Source: JAEUJZ01 sp964460115 (GTDB lineage: Bacteria > Myxococcota_A > Polyangia > Palsa-1104 > JAEUJZ01). Taken from it: a stretch of 64,000 nucleotides of DNA. This document shows positions 33,861 to 41,979 of this stretch, piece after piece. The DNA lies in the NCBI GenBank assembly GCA_964460115.1, contig CAYWPR010000015.1, positions 32,220 through 96,219 on the forward strand, written 5' to 3'. The notes under the pieces are model-generated. The model saw nothing but the letters and a program-made list of their open reading frames with translations, ran no database searches and was not told the DNA's origin. Position 1 is the stretch's first letter; the number at the start of each line of letters is the position of its first letter. The translations under genes were made by a program, and so were the position numbers.

Positions 33861-36591
33861 GAACGACTTTGGAATCTTCGCCGGCGCGTATCATGACATC
33901 GACGCTAAGGCGCTTATCGCTCGTAACAAAAGTCACGTTGTGCTTGCCCGGTTTTAAGGGAATGCGGTCGCGCGGTCCTATAGGCGTGGTCTTGCCGGTG
34001 TCTTTGCCGTCGATAAATACTTTGGCCCAGGGATGAGTATTGGCGATTAGATAGCCTTCGCTGCCGCTAGCAGCCGGGGCCGCACTGCCACTCGGCGCTG
34101 AATTGCTGGCGGTTGTGCTTGTGCCGCCGCGAGCGGGGCTTTGGCTGCTGCCTCGCTCCTCTTCTTTGCCGCCGCTGCCCAGATCGATATCCAAGGTCTG
34201 TTCCAAGCTGGCTTCAAAGCTTACGGTTCGATTGACGCTGCCAAAGCCGCGCTTTTTCAGAATGACTTTGACCGGTTTGGCCGGATCAAAGTCTTCTGCG
34301 GTATAGGGCGTTTTTCCAAACAGCCGGCCATTTAACAGCACATCGGCGCCCGGCGGCCGGCTGCTTATCGATAGTTTGCCGCGACCATCTTTTAGCTCAA
34401 TGGTCCGTTCGAAGTCCTGGCCCGGCGCAAGGGTGACGCTGAAGCGTTCCTCGCGCTTGCCGGCCTTGCTGACTTTGACTTCGTTGGGGGCGCCGGCCGG
34501 CACCAAAACCCCCTTTTGCACTTCTTTTTCACCAACCGAGCGGCCATTTATCGACACCAGGGCCCCTTCCGGAGGCAATCGCAAGCGAATGGTCCCGCTG
34601 CCTTTGCTCGGGGTGCCATTTACCGGCGTGGGCCCGGGGGCCGAGGCACTAAGCTGCACCGCCAATTGCAAGAGGTCCGAGTTCAAATCAAAGGGCTGCT
34701 GCGCCTCGCCGTCTTCGGCGCGCACTTGCATAAGATGCGGACCGCGCAGCATGTCGCGAATGACATAGGCGTTGTTGGCATCCATGCGGCCGTGTTCTTT
34801 GCCGTCCACGTAGATTGTGGCGGCATGGGCCGGAATCAGCGTCAGAATGACCGTGCCTTTGCTCGGCGTAATCAGTTGTTTGATGCCGAGCACCACCGCC
34901 ACTACCGCAACCGCTACGCCGACGCCAATTAACACATCTTTGATGAGCCCAGCCCGCGCCGAAGCCGGCTGGGTCGCCTGTCCGGGATACACGCCGGGCG
35001 GAAGTAGCATCATGCCCGTGCCTCCCGGCCCGGTCATGACCGCAAAGGCTCCGGTGCCGTAGGGCTGCATGCCCGGCATGCCCGACGGATTGTAGCCGGC
35101 GGGAAAACTGACCATAGACCCGGTCATGTTCGGATTCTGCCCTGGAAGCAGGCCAGGCATTTGGCCGGGCATTTGACCACCGACAAGCATCGCGCCGGCC
35201 GCGTAGGGATCTATAGGTGCCGCGGCCGGCACTGCCGCAGGCGGCGGCGGGCCAGCGGCGGGCGGCGGCGACTCGCTCGGACTAAATACTACGGTGGCGG
35301 CACCCGGCAGATCTTCTGCCGCACCAGCGGACGCGGCATTGGCGCCGCCTTCCGCAGCGCCAATCGGCGACTGGCCGGGCTGCACAATCGCCGTCGCCTC
35401 ATTGGAAATCGGCACCGCTTCTTTGTCTACATCGAGCGTGGTGGCGCCCTCAGCCGGTTCTTCAATCAGAGTATTGCCATCGTTTTCGACTTCGTGGTGC
35501 TCGGGCTCGGGCGCCCGCGCCGTCGCGGCATTGCTCTGCGGAACCGGCAGCACCGACGGTCGCAAACGCGCCGACGGCGGACTCGTATGTTTTTGCGATT
35601 TTTCGGCCTGCATCGCCTCTTTGCCGATGCGCCGCTGCTCTTCGAGAACCTGCCCTTCTTTTTTCATTTCGCTGACAAAATTTTCGCGCATCCAGTTCGA
35701 AAGCTGTTTGCTGTTGTAAACAGGTTCGCTCTGGGCCAAAAAATCTTGCAGCTCGTCGGCCATCTCGCTGGCCCACTGATAGCGCTTTTCCACGTCCTTG
35801 GTCAGCGCTTTCATAATGATTCTATCGAGCTCCGGCGGAATGTCCTTGCGCACCTGCACCGGCGGAGGAATTGCAACGTTGCGCACTTTTTCCAGGGTCG
35901 CAAAATCGCTTTCGCCCAAAAACAGACGCTCGTTGGTCAGAATCTCGTACAGGATGGTGCCAATGGCAAACACGTCGGCGCGACGGTCTAGCTGCTGCCC
36001 ACCGACTTGTTCGGGACTCATGTAGCCGAATTTGCCTTTGAGCACGCCGGCCTGCGTTTTTGACGAACGCGACGCCGCCTTGGCGATGCCAAAGTCGATG
36101 ACTTTGGCTTCCCCCTCATAACTGACGATGATGTTTTGCGGCGAGACGTCGCGGTGAATGATGTTCAGCGGTTTGCCGTTGGCGTCCTTTTTGCGGTGCG
36201 CATAGTCCAGGCCCTCGCACACCTTCGAGGCGATAAACGCCGCCATCTGCACCGGCATGCTTTTGCGCAAACGACGAAAACGGTTCTGTATCTGAAGCAG
36301 ATCCTTGCCCCAGATGTACTCCATCGCGATGAAGTGACTTTCCTCAATTTTGCCGAGCTCAAAGACCTGGCAGACGTTGGCGTGGTTTAGCTGGCTGCAG
36401 ATCTTGGCCTCGTCGATGAACATTTGGATGAAGTCGGCATCCTCGGCCATCGACGGCAGAATTTTCTTAATGGCGATGATTTTTTCAAAGCCCTCGACCC
36501 CGAAAGCCTTGGCCTTAAAGACCTCGGCCATTCCGCCTACAGAGATGCGCTCAAGGAGCAAGTACTTACCAAATGGCTGCGGAAGTCGCAC
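33838..36591 (-). CDS. transmembrane Ser/Thr protein kinase with four PEGA domains
   Basis: 917 residues from GTG 36591 (GAGGAG 5 nt upstream). Hanks-type kinase domain 8-290: glycine loop ISVGGMAEVFKAK, Lys42, HRD at 146-148 with DVSPQN, DFG 166-168, APE equivalent SPE. A Pro/Ala/Gly-rich linker (about 335-545) includes acidic and Met-Pro-Gly-rich stretches. One membrane span lies at about 551-573. The C-terminal part has four PEGA domains, the surface-layer beta domain named for a P-E-G-A motif (recognisable as PPGADVLLNGRLFGKTPY and HPWAKVFIDGKDTGKTTP). Probably a receptor-like kinase sensing the envelope. A large, myxobacteria-like architecture. Confidence 0.93.
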   Translation of the reverse strand: MRLPQPFGKYLLLERISVGGMAEVFKAKAFGVEGFEKIIAIKKILPSMAEDADFIQMFIDEAKICSQLNHANVCQVFELGKIEESHFIAMEYIWGKDLLQIQNRFRRLRKSMPVQMAAFIASKVCEGLDYAHRKKDANGKPLNIIHRDVSPQNIIVSYEGEAKVIDFGIAKAASRSSKTQAGVLKGKFGYMSPEQVGGQQLDRRADVFAIGTILYEILTNERLFLGESDFATLEKVRNVAIPPPVQVRKDIPPELDRIIMKALTKDVEKRYQWASEMADELQDFLAQSEPVYNSKQLSNWMRENFVSEMKKEGQVLEEQRRIGKEAMQAEKSQKHTSPPSARLRPSVLPVPQSNAATARAPEPEHHEVENDGNTLIEEPAEGATTLDVDKEAVPISNEATAIVQPGQSPIGAAEGGANAASAGAAEDLPGAATVVFSPSESPPPAAGPPPPAAVPAAAPIDPYAAGAMLVGGQMPGQMPGLLPGQNPNMTGSMVSFPAGYNPSGMPGMQPYGTGAFAVMTGPGGTGMMLLPPGVYPGQATQPASARAGLIKDVLIGVGVAVAVVAVVLGIKQLITPSKGTVILTLIPAHAATIYVDGKEHGRMDANNAYVIRDMLRGPHLMQVRAEDGEAQQPFDLNSDLLQLAVQLSASAPGPTPVNGTPSKGSGTIRLRLPPEGALVSINGRSVGEKEVQKGVLVPAGAPNEVKVSKAGKREERFSVTLAPGQDFERTIELKDGRGKLSISSRPPGADVLLNGRLFGKTPYTAEDFDPAKPVKVILKKRGFGSVNRTVSFEASLEQTLDIDLGSGGKEEERGSSQSPARGGTSTTASNSAPSGSAAPAASGSEGYLIANTHPWAKVFIDGKDTGKTTPIGPRDRIPLKPGKHNVTFVTSDKRLSVDVMIRAGEDSKVVRDLNDSN

Positions 36592-36757
36592 GGTCGCTCC
36601 TCAAAGAAGATGTTCCGGCCGGCGCTTGAAGCCTGCGATGTGGTAGGCACCCAAATTTACACCTAATTACGTCTGCTATCGTATGATGACTTATCCGAAG
36701 CAGTCAACACGCGGCGCGAGCATGGCCTCGGCAAACTTTGTTGCGCAGTCCCGTGAA

Positions 36758-37957
36758 TTATTGCTGCGGAAGGGCGTGTAGCCGTGCCGACATTTCGTTG
36801 CCGATGCGGTCCATGGCAGCAGTGAGCAGTCTGTTCAGTACGTTGCTCGGTGACTCTGTCGGATAATATAAAGTAGGCTGCAATACCAAATTATAATCAA
36901 TAAGAGGCCGACTATCGAGCAGTAAAACCACGTGCAATCGCCCGGTCAAGGTGCGTGCGCCGTAGGCGGCATAGACGCTAGGACTGTCGGTAAGTGCATC
37001 AAAGCGCGCCATGAGAGTGCGGCGCGCCCCAAGGCGCAAAGATTGGGTCAGCGCTTCCATTCCGCCGGTCAGGCCCACAAGGCGGCTTGGCAGCGGCGTA
37101 ACCCGCAGCCGCGTCTGAAGATACTGCATCAGAATCTGCTGCGCGCTTCCGCCAAGGCCACGCCCGTAGAAAATTCCCGGCAGCGAGCTCAGCGGTTCGC
37201 CGACGACATGTACCGCCACCTGCGGGCGCAAGCCGGCAAGCTTTTCCAAGGGCTTGGAATTCGCATCCACTCCAGGGACAGGCGCCGCAGGCAAAGGCCG
37301 GCTGGGGTTTGTGGGCTCAGCCGGCGGCTCGAGCGGCGGCTTTTCGATGTCGGCAACTGGCTTCACCGGGGCTTTGGGCGCGGAATGGGCGGAAGCGGGA
37401 CGGCGACGCGGCGGCGAATTTGGCGCAGGCGCCGCCGCTGGCAAAATCGGCGGAACCGAGGTGGACGGTGGCGCTGACGGGACAGCTATTGCTGCGACCT
37501 CGACAAGCAGCCGCGCCCGCAGTTGCTCAAACACCGCATAGACAAGATCATCTAGATGTTCCAGGTCGCCAAAAGCGCTGACGGCAGCACCGCGCCAATT
37601 GGCGACAAGGTGCAGGTGCTCGCTTTGGCCATTTTCCAGATGCATCACCAGGGTATTTTCCGCATCGTGACCTGGCGCGCTGCCTCCCGCGCTCGAACCT
37701 GCGGGGACGGCACGCGCATCCAAATTCGCTTCGCGCAGCACTGCAATCAATGCAGCCGAAAGCTCATCGCAAAGCGCCGGCAGCAATGCTTGTGCACCGG
37801 CCGTCGCGCTAACTGCAGGCACATAAATCGGCTCAAGCCGCCGCCCCGATTTGGTCAAAAGGCCCGAAGTCGCTTCTTGCGCACAAATATTGCTGAAGCT
37901 CGTCGTGAAAAAGAGCAGCGCGCACAGCCCAAGCAATACATGCCGCGGACAGGACAT
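36758..37957 (-). CDS. exported protein with Pro-rich linker, unknown function
   Basis: 399 residues with a signal peptide (MSCPRHVLLGLCALLFFTTSFSNICAQ). An N-terminal globular part (about 28-150) is followed by a Pro/Ala-rich linker (about 160-235, APAPNSPPRRRPASAH and similar). A C-terminal domain of about 160 residues contains GIFYGRGLGGSAQQILMQYLQTRL and LHVVLLLDSRPLIDYNLVLQPTLYYPTE. I recognise no family; the two-domain, linker-joined form resembles periplasmic regulatory proteins. It starts 66 nt downstream of the RidA gene stop, in the same direction, upstream of the kinase. Confidence 0.6.
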   Translation of the reverse strand: MSCPRHVLLGLCALLFFTTSFSNICAQEATSGLLTKSGRRLEPIYVPAVSATAGAQALLPALCDELSAALIAVLREANLDARAVPAGSSAGGSAPGHDAENTLVMHLENGQSEHLHLVANWRGAAVSAFGDLEHLDDLVYAVFEQLRARLLVEVAAIAVPSAPPSTSVPPILPAAAPAPNSPPRRRPASAHSAPKAPVKPVADIEKPPLEPPAEPTNPSRPLPAAPVPGVDANSKPLEKLAGLRPQVAVHVVGEPLSSLPGIFYGRGLGGSAQQILMQYLQTRLRVTPLPSRLVGLTGGMEALTQSLRLGARRTLMARFDALTDSPSVYAAYGARTLTGRLHVVLLLDSRPLIDYNLVLQPTLYYPTESPSNVLNRLLTAAMDRIGNEMSARLHALPQQ

Positions 37958-38036
37958 TCAGAGGTTAAGCAAACCGGCATCCCCGTCTCATGTCAAGCGC
38001 CGCCGCCCCTTGCTTTTCTTTGCGCGACGGAAGGGT

Positions 38037-38474
38037 CTACAGCGAGGCCAAAGCAGCGAGGGCTTCGATCTCTACAAGCGCCCCGTCTTCCAGCAGATCG
38101 GCGACCTGAACCAAGGCCATCGCCGGGTAGTGTTCGGCAAAAATGGCGCGATAGGCAATCCCAATGGCGCTCTTATGCAGCAAATAGCGACGCTTGTCCG
38201 TCACGTAAATGCGCAGACTCAGCACATCGGCCGTCGTGCCCCCGGCAGCCTGCACCACCGCGGCGACGTTTTGCAGCGCCTGCGCGAACTGACAGACAAA
38301 GTGATCCACGCCAAACGGCGGCTCTACGAGTCGCCCGTCAGGCCCCCAGCCGATTTGACCGGCGATGGCCAAAAGTCGGCGTCCGGCCGGGGCCATGACA
38401 CCGTTTGAGTAGCCGCGCGGAACGACCCAGTTCTCGGGTTGAATGACGGTCAAGTTCGAAGAAGCTGCGTCCAT
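38037..38474 (-). CDS. RidA family protein (imine/enamine deaminase type)
   Basis: 145 residues from ATG 38474 (GAGGGG 4 nt upstream). RidA/YjgF fold: GQIGWGPDGRLV...FVCQFAQALQNVAAVVQAAGGTTADVLSLRIYVTD, with the substrate-binding Arg in LRIYVTD, and the closing MALVQVADLLEDGALVEIEALAAL. The family hydrolyses reactive imines; members also occur in 2-aminobenzoyl-CoA catabolic clusters. It is divergent from the enoyl-CoA hydratase gene (50 bp), which fits that context. Confidence 0.88.
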   Translation of the reverse strand: MDAASSNLTVIQPENWVVPRGYSNGVMAPAGRRLLAIAGQIGWGPDGRLVEPPFGVDHFVCQFAQALQNVAAVVQAAGGTTADVLSLRIYVTDKRRYLLHKSAIGIAYRAIFAEHYPAMALVQVADLLEDGALVEIEALAALASL

Positions 38475-38523
38475 AAAGCCCCTCAATAACACGGAATGAC
38501 TCAACTATGGTAGAAAGGCTGCC

Positions 38524-39324
38524 ATGATCGCGCCGAAGACTTTTCGTTATCACGTCGAAGCAGGCGTGGCGGTGTTGACGCTAGACCGTCCCGAAACCCT
38601 CAATTCGCTGAGCTTTGAGGTCTATCGCGAGCTCTGCGACGTGCTTTTGGCTTTGCGCTATGAAGCGGCGGTGCGCGCCGTGGTGCTGACGGGCGAAGGA
38701 CGTGGCTTTTGCAGTGGCGGCAGCGTCCATGAAATCATCGGTCCGCTGCTTCAGATGCCAGCGCCCGAGCTCTTGGCTTTTACGCGCATGACCGGCGAGC
38801 TCATCGCCAATTTGCGCGAGCTGCAAAAACCCGTGGTCGCCGCCATCAACGGCGCCGCGGCGGGAGCTGGGGCGGTGATAGCGCTGGCCTGCGACCTGCG
38901 CGTCATGGCCCAAGCGGCCAAAATCGCCTTTTTGTTCGTACGCGTCGGTTTGGCCGGCGCCGATATGGGCGCCGCCTGGCTGTTGCCGCAGGTCGTGGGA
39001 CTTTCACGGGCCACTGAAATTCTGATGCTCGGCGAACCCATTTCGGCGGCGCGGGCGCTGGAAATCGGACTCATCCATCGCCTGGCCGAAGATGCGCCGG
39101 CGACGCGGCTGCAAGCCATGGCCCTGGCCCAGCGCTTGGCCGAGGGCCCATCCTTTGCCTTGGGCATGACCAAGACGATGCTGACCCAAGAGCTCGGCAT
39201 GAGCCTGCGTCAAGCCCTAGAGTCGGAAGCGCAGGCCCAACAAATCTGCATGCAGACGCAAGATTTTCGCGAAGCGCACCGCGCCTTTGTCGAAAAGCGC
39301 GAGCCGCGATTTCTCGGACGGTAG
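38524..39324 (+). CDS. enoyl-CoA hydratase/isomerase family protein
   Basis: 266-residue crotonase-fold enzyme. Oxyanion-hole segments are GEGRGFCSGGSVHEI (about 59-73) and NGAAAGAGAVIALACDLR. In the second active-site region the sequence is FLFVRVGLAGADMGAAWLLPQVVG, a wording I associate with the subgroup found with aryl-CoA pathways; the usual hydratase catalytic glutamates are not in their standard places, so the exact reaction may differ. AAAGG is 5 nt before the start. Nine nt upstream of the acyl-CoA dehydrogenase gene. Confidence 0.85.
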   Translation: MIAPKTFRYHVEAGVAVLTLDRPETLNSLSFEVYRELCDVLLALRYEAAVRAVVLTGEGRGFCSGGSVHEIIGPLLQMPAPELLAFTRMTGELIANLRELQKPVVAAINGAAAGAGAVIALACDLRVMAQAAKIAFLFVRVGLAGADMGAAWLLPQVVGLSRATEILMLGEPISAARALEIGLIHRLAEDAPATRLQAMALAQRLAEGPSFALGMTKTMLTQELGMSLRQALESEAQAQQICMQTQDFREAHRAFVEKREPRFLGR

Positions 39325-39332
39325 GAAATCAA

Positions 39333-40472
39333 ATGCTGCTTTCGCGTTTACAAAATGTGCTTCCGAACACGGGTGCGGGCGACTTTTTGCGCCGTCCGGC
39401 GCTTTTGCAAAAAGTAGCCGCCCTGCCCGAAGATTTGACGTGTCCGCAAACCGTCCTGGCCAAGCTCGCAAGCGCCGGGCTTTTGGCCGAAACAGTGTCC
39501 GGCACTTACGGCGGGGCGTCCGAGACGATTTCCATTTCGACACTGTGCCTGCTGCGCGGAGCGCTGGCCTATGTGTCGCCGCTTTACGACTTGATGTTCG
39601 CCATGCAGGGCCTGGGCAACGCGGCGGTAGCCCTTTTTGGCAGCGCGGCGCAAAAAGCGGCGTTTTTGCCACGGGTCGCGCAAGGCCGCGCAATCTGCGC
39701 TTTGGCGCTGACCGAACCGGATGCCGGCAGCGACCTTTCGGCCATCAAAACCACCGCGCAGCTACATAACGACGAATATGAAATCGATGGCGAGAAAGTT
39801 TTTATTTCCAACGCCGGCCTGGCCACCGATTACGTGCTTTACGCTCGCACCGGACCGCATCCCAAACGCGATTTGACGGCATTTTGGCTGCCAGCGCCGA
39901 CCGCGGGCTTGACGATTGAGCCGATGCGCCTACTTTGCGACGATCATCCCATCGGCCGCTTGCGGCTGCGCGGCGTGCGCTTGCCCAAGGACGCCTGCAT
40001 TGGACAACCCGGTCAAGGCATGGCCATGGCCTTGGCCACACTGCAGCGCTTTCGGCCTACGGTCGGTGCGGCTGCCGTGGGCATGGCCCGGCGGGCCCTT
40101 GACGAAGCACTAAGTCACGTCAAAAAGCGTCAGCAATTTGGTCAACCCCTCTCGGCGTTTCAAGCCACGCAAATGGCCCTGGCCGAAATGGCCACCGATT
40201 GCACGCAAGCGGCGCTGCTTGTACAGCACGCCGCGGCACTACTCGACAGCGGCGAAGAAGCTACGGCGGCGCTGCCAAGCGCAATGGCCAAGCTGGCCGC
40301 CACCGAGATGGCGCAGCGAGTCGTCGATCGCGCTTTGCAACTGCACGGCGGTCAAGGCCTTCTGGCCGGCAGCCGCATCGAGCGTCTATACCGCGACGTC
40401 CGCAGCCTGCGCATCTACGAAGGCACGAGCGAAATTCAAAAACTTATCATCGCCCGCCAACTGCTTCTGTAA
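39333..40472 (+). CDS. acyl-CoA dehydrogenase family protein
   Basis: 379 residues. FAD-dependent acyl-CoA dehydrogenase: ALTEPDAGSDLSAIKTTA (flavin-binding segment), GEKVFISNAGLATDYVL, then the C-terminal helical domain with KKRQQFGQPLSAFQATQ, LQLHGGQGLLAGSRIERLYRDVR and the catalytic YEGTSEIQ near the end. AGGA is 6 nt upstream. With the hydratase and RidA genes it likely oxidises a CoA thioester. It converges with the small membrane protein gene at 40480. Confidence 0.92.
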   Translation: MLLSRLQNVLPNTGAGDFLRRPALLQKVAALPEDLTCPQTVLAKLASAGLLAETVSGTYGGASETISISTLCLLRGALAYVSPLYDLMFAMQGLGNAAVALFGSAAQKAAFLPRVAQGRAICALALTEPDAGSDLSAIKTTAQLHNDEYEIDGEKVFISNAGLATDYVLYARTGPHPKRDLTAFWLPAPTAGLTIEPMRLLCDDHPIGRLRLRGVRLPKDACIGQPGQGMAMALATLQRFRPTVGAAAVGMARRALDEALSHVKKRQQFGQPLSAFQATQMALAEMATDCTQAALLVQHAAALLDSGEEATAALPSAMAKLAATEMAQRVVDRALQLHGGQGLLAGSRIERLYRDVRSLRIYEGTSEIQKLIIARQLLL

Positions 40473-40479
40473 AAACTGC

Positions 40480-40857
40480 TTATTTTTCGACGGCGACGAC
40501 TTTGTGTTGCAGGGGATTGCAGGTCCACCACATGGGCAGATCCTGTCTATATCTTAAAGTGGTGCGTGCCCCCGAGCGTTCCGCTTCCTGTAGCTGCTTG
40601 ACCACGGGGTTTGACTCTTGACGTTCATCGACGGTGAATTCCCAGACTTCGCCGCCGATGCCAGCGATGGGGCCTTGCAAAACGAGCTCGCCCGACAAGT
40701 ACTTGCAAACCGGCGAGCCGCGCACCGAAATCTTGCGAATGACTCCCGAGCGCGCCCCGGTCGAATATCCGTGTCGCCACAGATAGGTGATGCCCTGCCA
40801 GATTCCGAAAAGGCACAAAATCCCGAGCGGAATCAGCACAATTTTTAGTTTGGCCAT
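40480..40857 (-). CDS. small membrane-anchored protein, unknown function
   Basis: 125 residues from ATG 40857 (two further ATGs lie just upstream). An N-terminal span (about 4-22, IVLIPLGILCLFGIWQGIT) is followed by a roughly 100-residue soluble part: YSTGARSGVIRKISVRGSPVCKYLSGELVLQG, then a strand-rich middle and LPMWWTCNPLQHKVVAVEK. Two Cys (in VCKYL and WTCNP) could form a disulfide. The pattern suggests a small periplasmic beta domain, but I recognise no named family. It lies 43 nt downstream of the transaldolase gene stop. Confidence 0.6.
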   Translation of the reverse strand: MAKLKIVLIPLGILCLFGIWQGITYLWRHGYSTGARSGVIRKISVRGSPVCKYLSGELVLQGPIAGIGGEVWEFTVDERQESNPVVKQLQEAERSGARTTLRYRQDLPMWWTCNPLQHKVVAVEK

Positions 40858-40900
40858 CATGTGCAAATCACCCTAGCACAGCAAAACGCGCCTGCGCGGC

Positions 40901-41902
40901 TTAGGAATTTTGTTGCGTCAGACGCTGCTGCAGCATTTGTTCCACCGCGACGATGGCTTTGCTGAAGTCTTCGATTCCCTGATGCAGCTTGTCTTTGGCC
41001 ATGCGGTTTTTTTCGTGCATGGCGCGAAACGTCGCTTCATCGGCCGCGATGCGCGCAATCGACAAGCTTTTGGCATGCGCCGAATCGAGCTTGCGCACAA
41101 GCGTCCCCGAAGTTTCGCTAAGTTCTTTCAGCAGCTTGGGCGAGATGGTCAGCAAATCGCAACCGGCGAGCTCGACGATTTCGCCAATGTTGCGAAAGCT
41201 CGCGCCCATCACTTCGGTGCGATAGCCGTAGTGCTTGTAGTAGTTGTAGATTTCCGTCACCGAAAGCACACCGGGATCTTCGGCGGGCGGATAGCTGCTG
41301 CGGCCTTCGTTTTTGAGATACCAATCCAAAATGCGACCGACAAAGGGCGAAATCAGCGTCACCCCTGCCTCGGCACAGGCCACGGCCTGATGGATGCCAA
41401 AAAGCAGCGTCAGATTGCAATGGATGCCTTCTTTTTCCAGCCGCGCGGCGGCGGCAATGCCTTCCCAGGTCGAAGCGATTTTGATAAGGACGCGGTCCCG
41501 TGCATCGCGCTGACCGGCGGCTTCGTATTTGCCGATGATTAGGCGAGCTTTTTCAAGGGTCGCCTCCGTGTCATAAGACAGCCGCGCATCCACTTCGGTA
41601 GAAACTCGACCAGGCACGAGCTTTAGAATGCGCAGACCGAACTCGACCGCCAGGTGGTCCAGCGTCATCGTCGCCACCTCAGCAGGGTTACCCGACGGAT
41701 GATGCTTTTGCGCCCAGCTTAGCGCGGCGCTTACGACATCGGCGTATTCGGGCATCTGCGCAGCCGCCAAAACCAGCGAAGGGTTGGTGGTGGCATCGCG
41801 CGGCCGAAAACTTTCGATGGAGTTAAAGTCGCCGGTGTCGGCAACTACCTTGGTCATCTCTTTGAGTTGTTCTAAAAGATTGCGATTCGTGCTGGTGGCC
41901 AT
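40901..41902 (-). CDS. tal: transaldolase
   Basis: 333 residues from ATG 41902; GAGGGG is 8 nt upstream and an alternative GTG start at 41923 adds seven residues. Pentose-phosphate pathway enzyme of the TalB type: DATTNPSLVLAA near the N-terminus, KLVPGRVSTEVDARLS, the Schiff-base Lys in RVLIKIASTWEG, CNLTLLFG and SPFVGRILDWYLK. Complete. Divergent from the rhomboid gene with a 77-bp gap. Confidence 0.96.
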   Translation of the reverse strand: MATSTNRNLLEQLKEMTKVVADTGDFNSIESFRPRDATTNPSLVLAAAQMPEYADVVSAALSWAQKHHPSGNPAEVATMTLDHLAVEFGLRILKLVPGRVSTEVDARLSYDTEATLEKARLIIGKYEAAGQRDARDRVLIKIASTWEGIAAAARLEKEGIHCNLTLLFGIHQAVACAEAGVTLISPFVGRILDWYLKNEGRSSYPPAEDPGVLSVTEIYNYYKHYGYRTEVMGASFRNIGEIVELAGCDLLTISPKLLKELSETSGTLVRKLDSAHAKSLSIARIAADEATFRAMHEKNRMAKDKLHQGIEDFSKAIVAVEQMLQQRLTQQNS

Positions 41903-41979
41903 CGTCGATACCCCTCTTTTCACTCTTGGCGGCGAATGGTTCTAGGTTATCAGCAGGCGCCGAACCCGTAAAATGAGCC

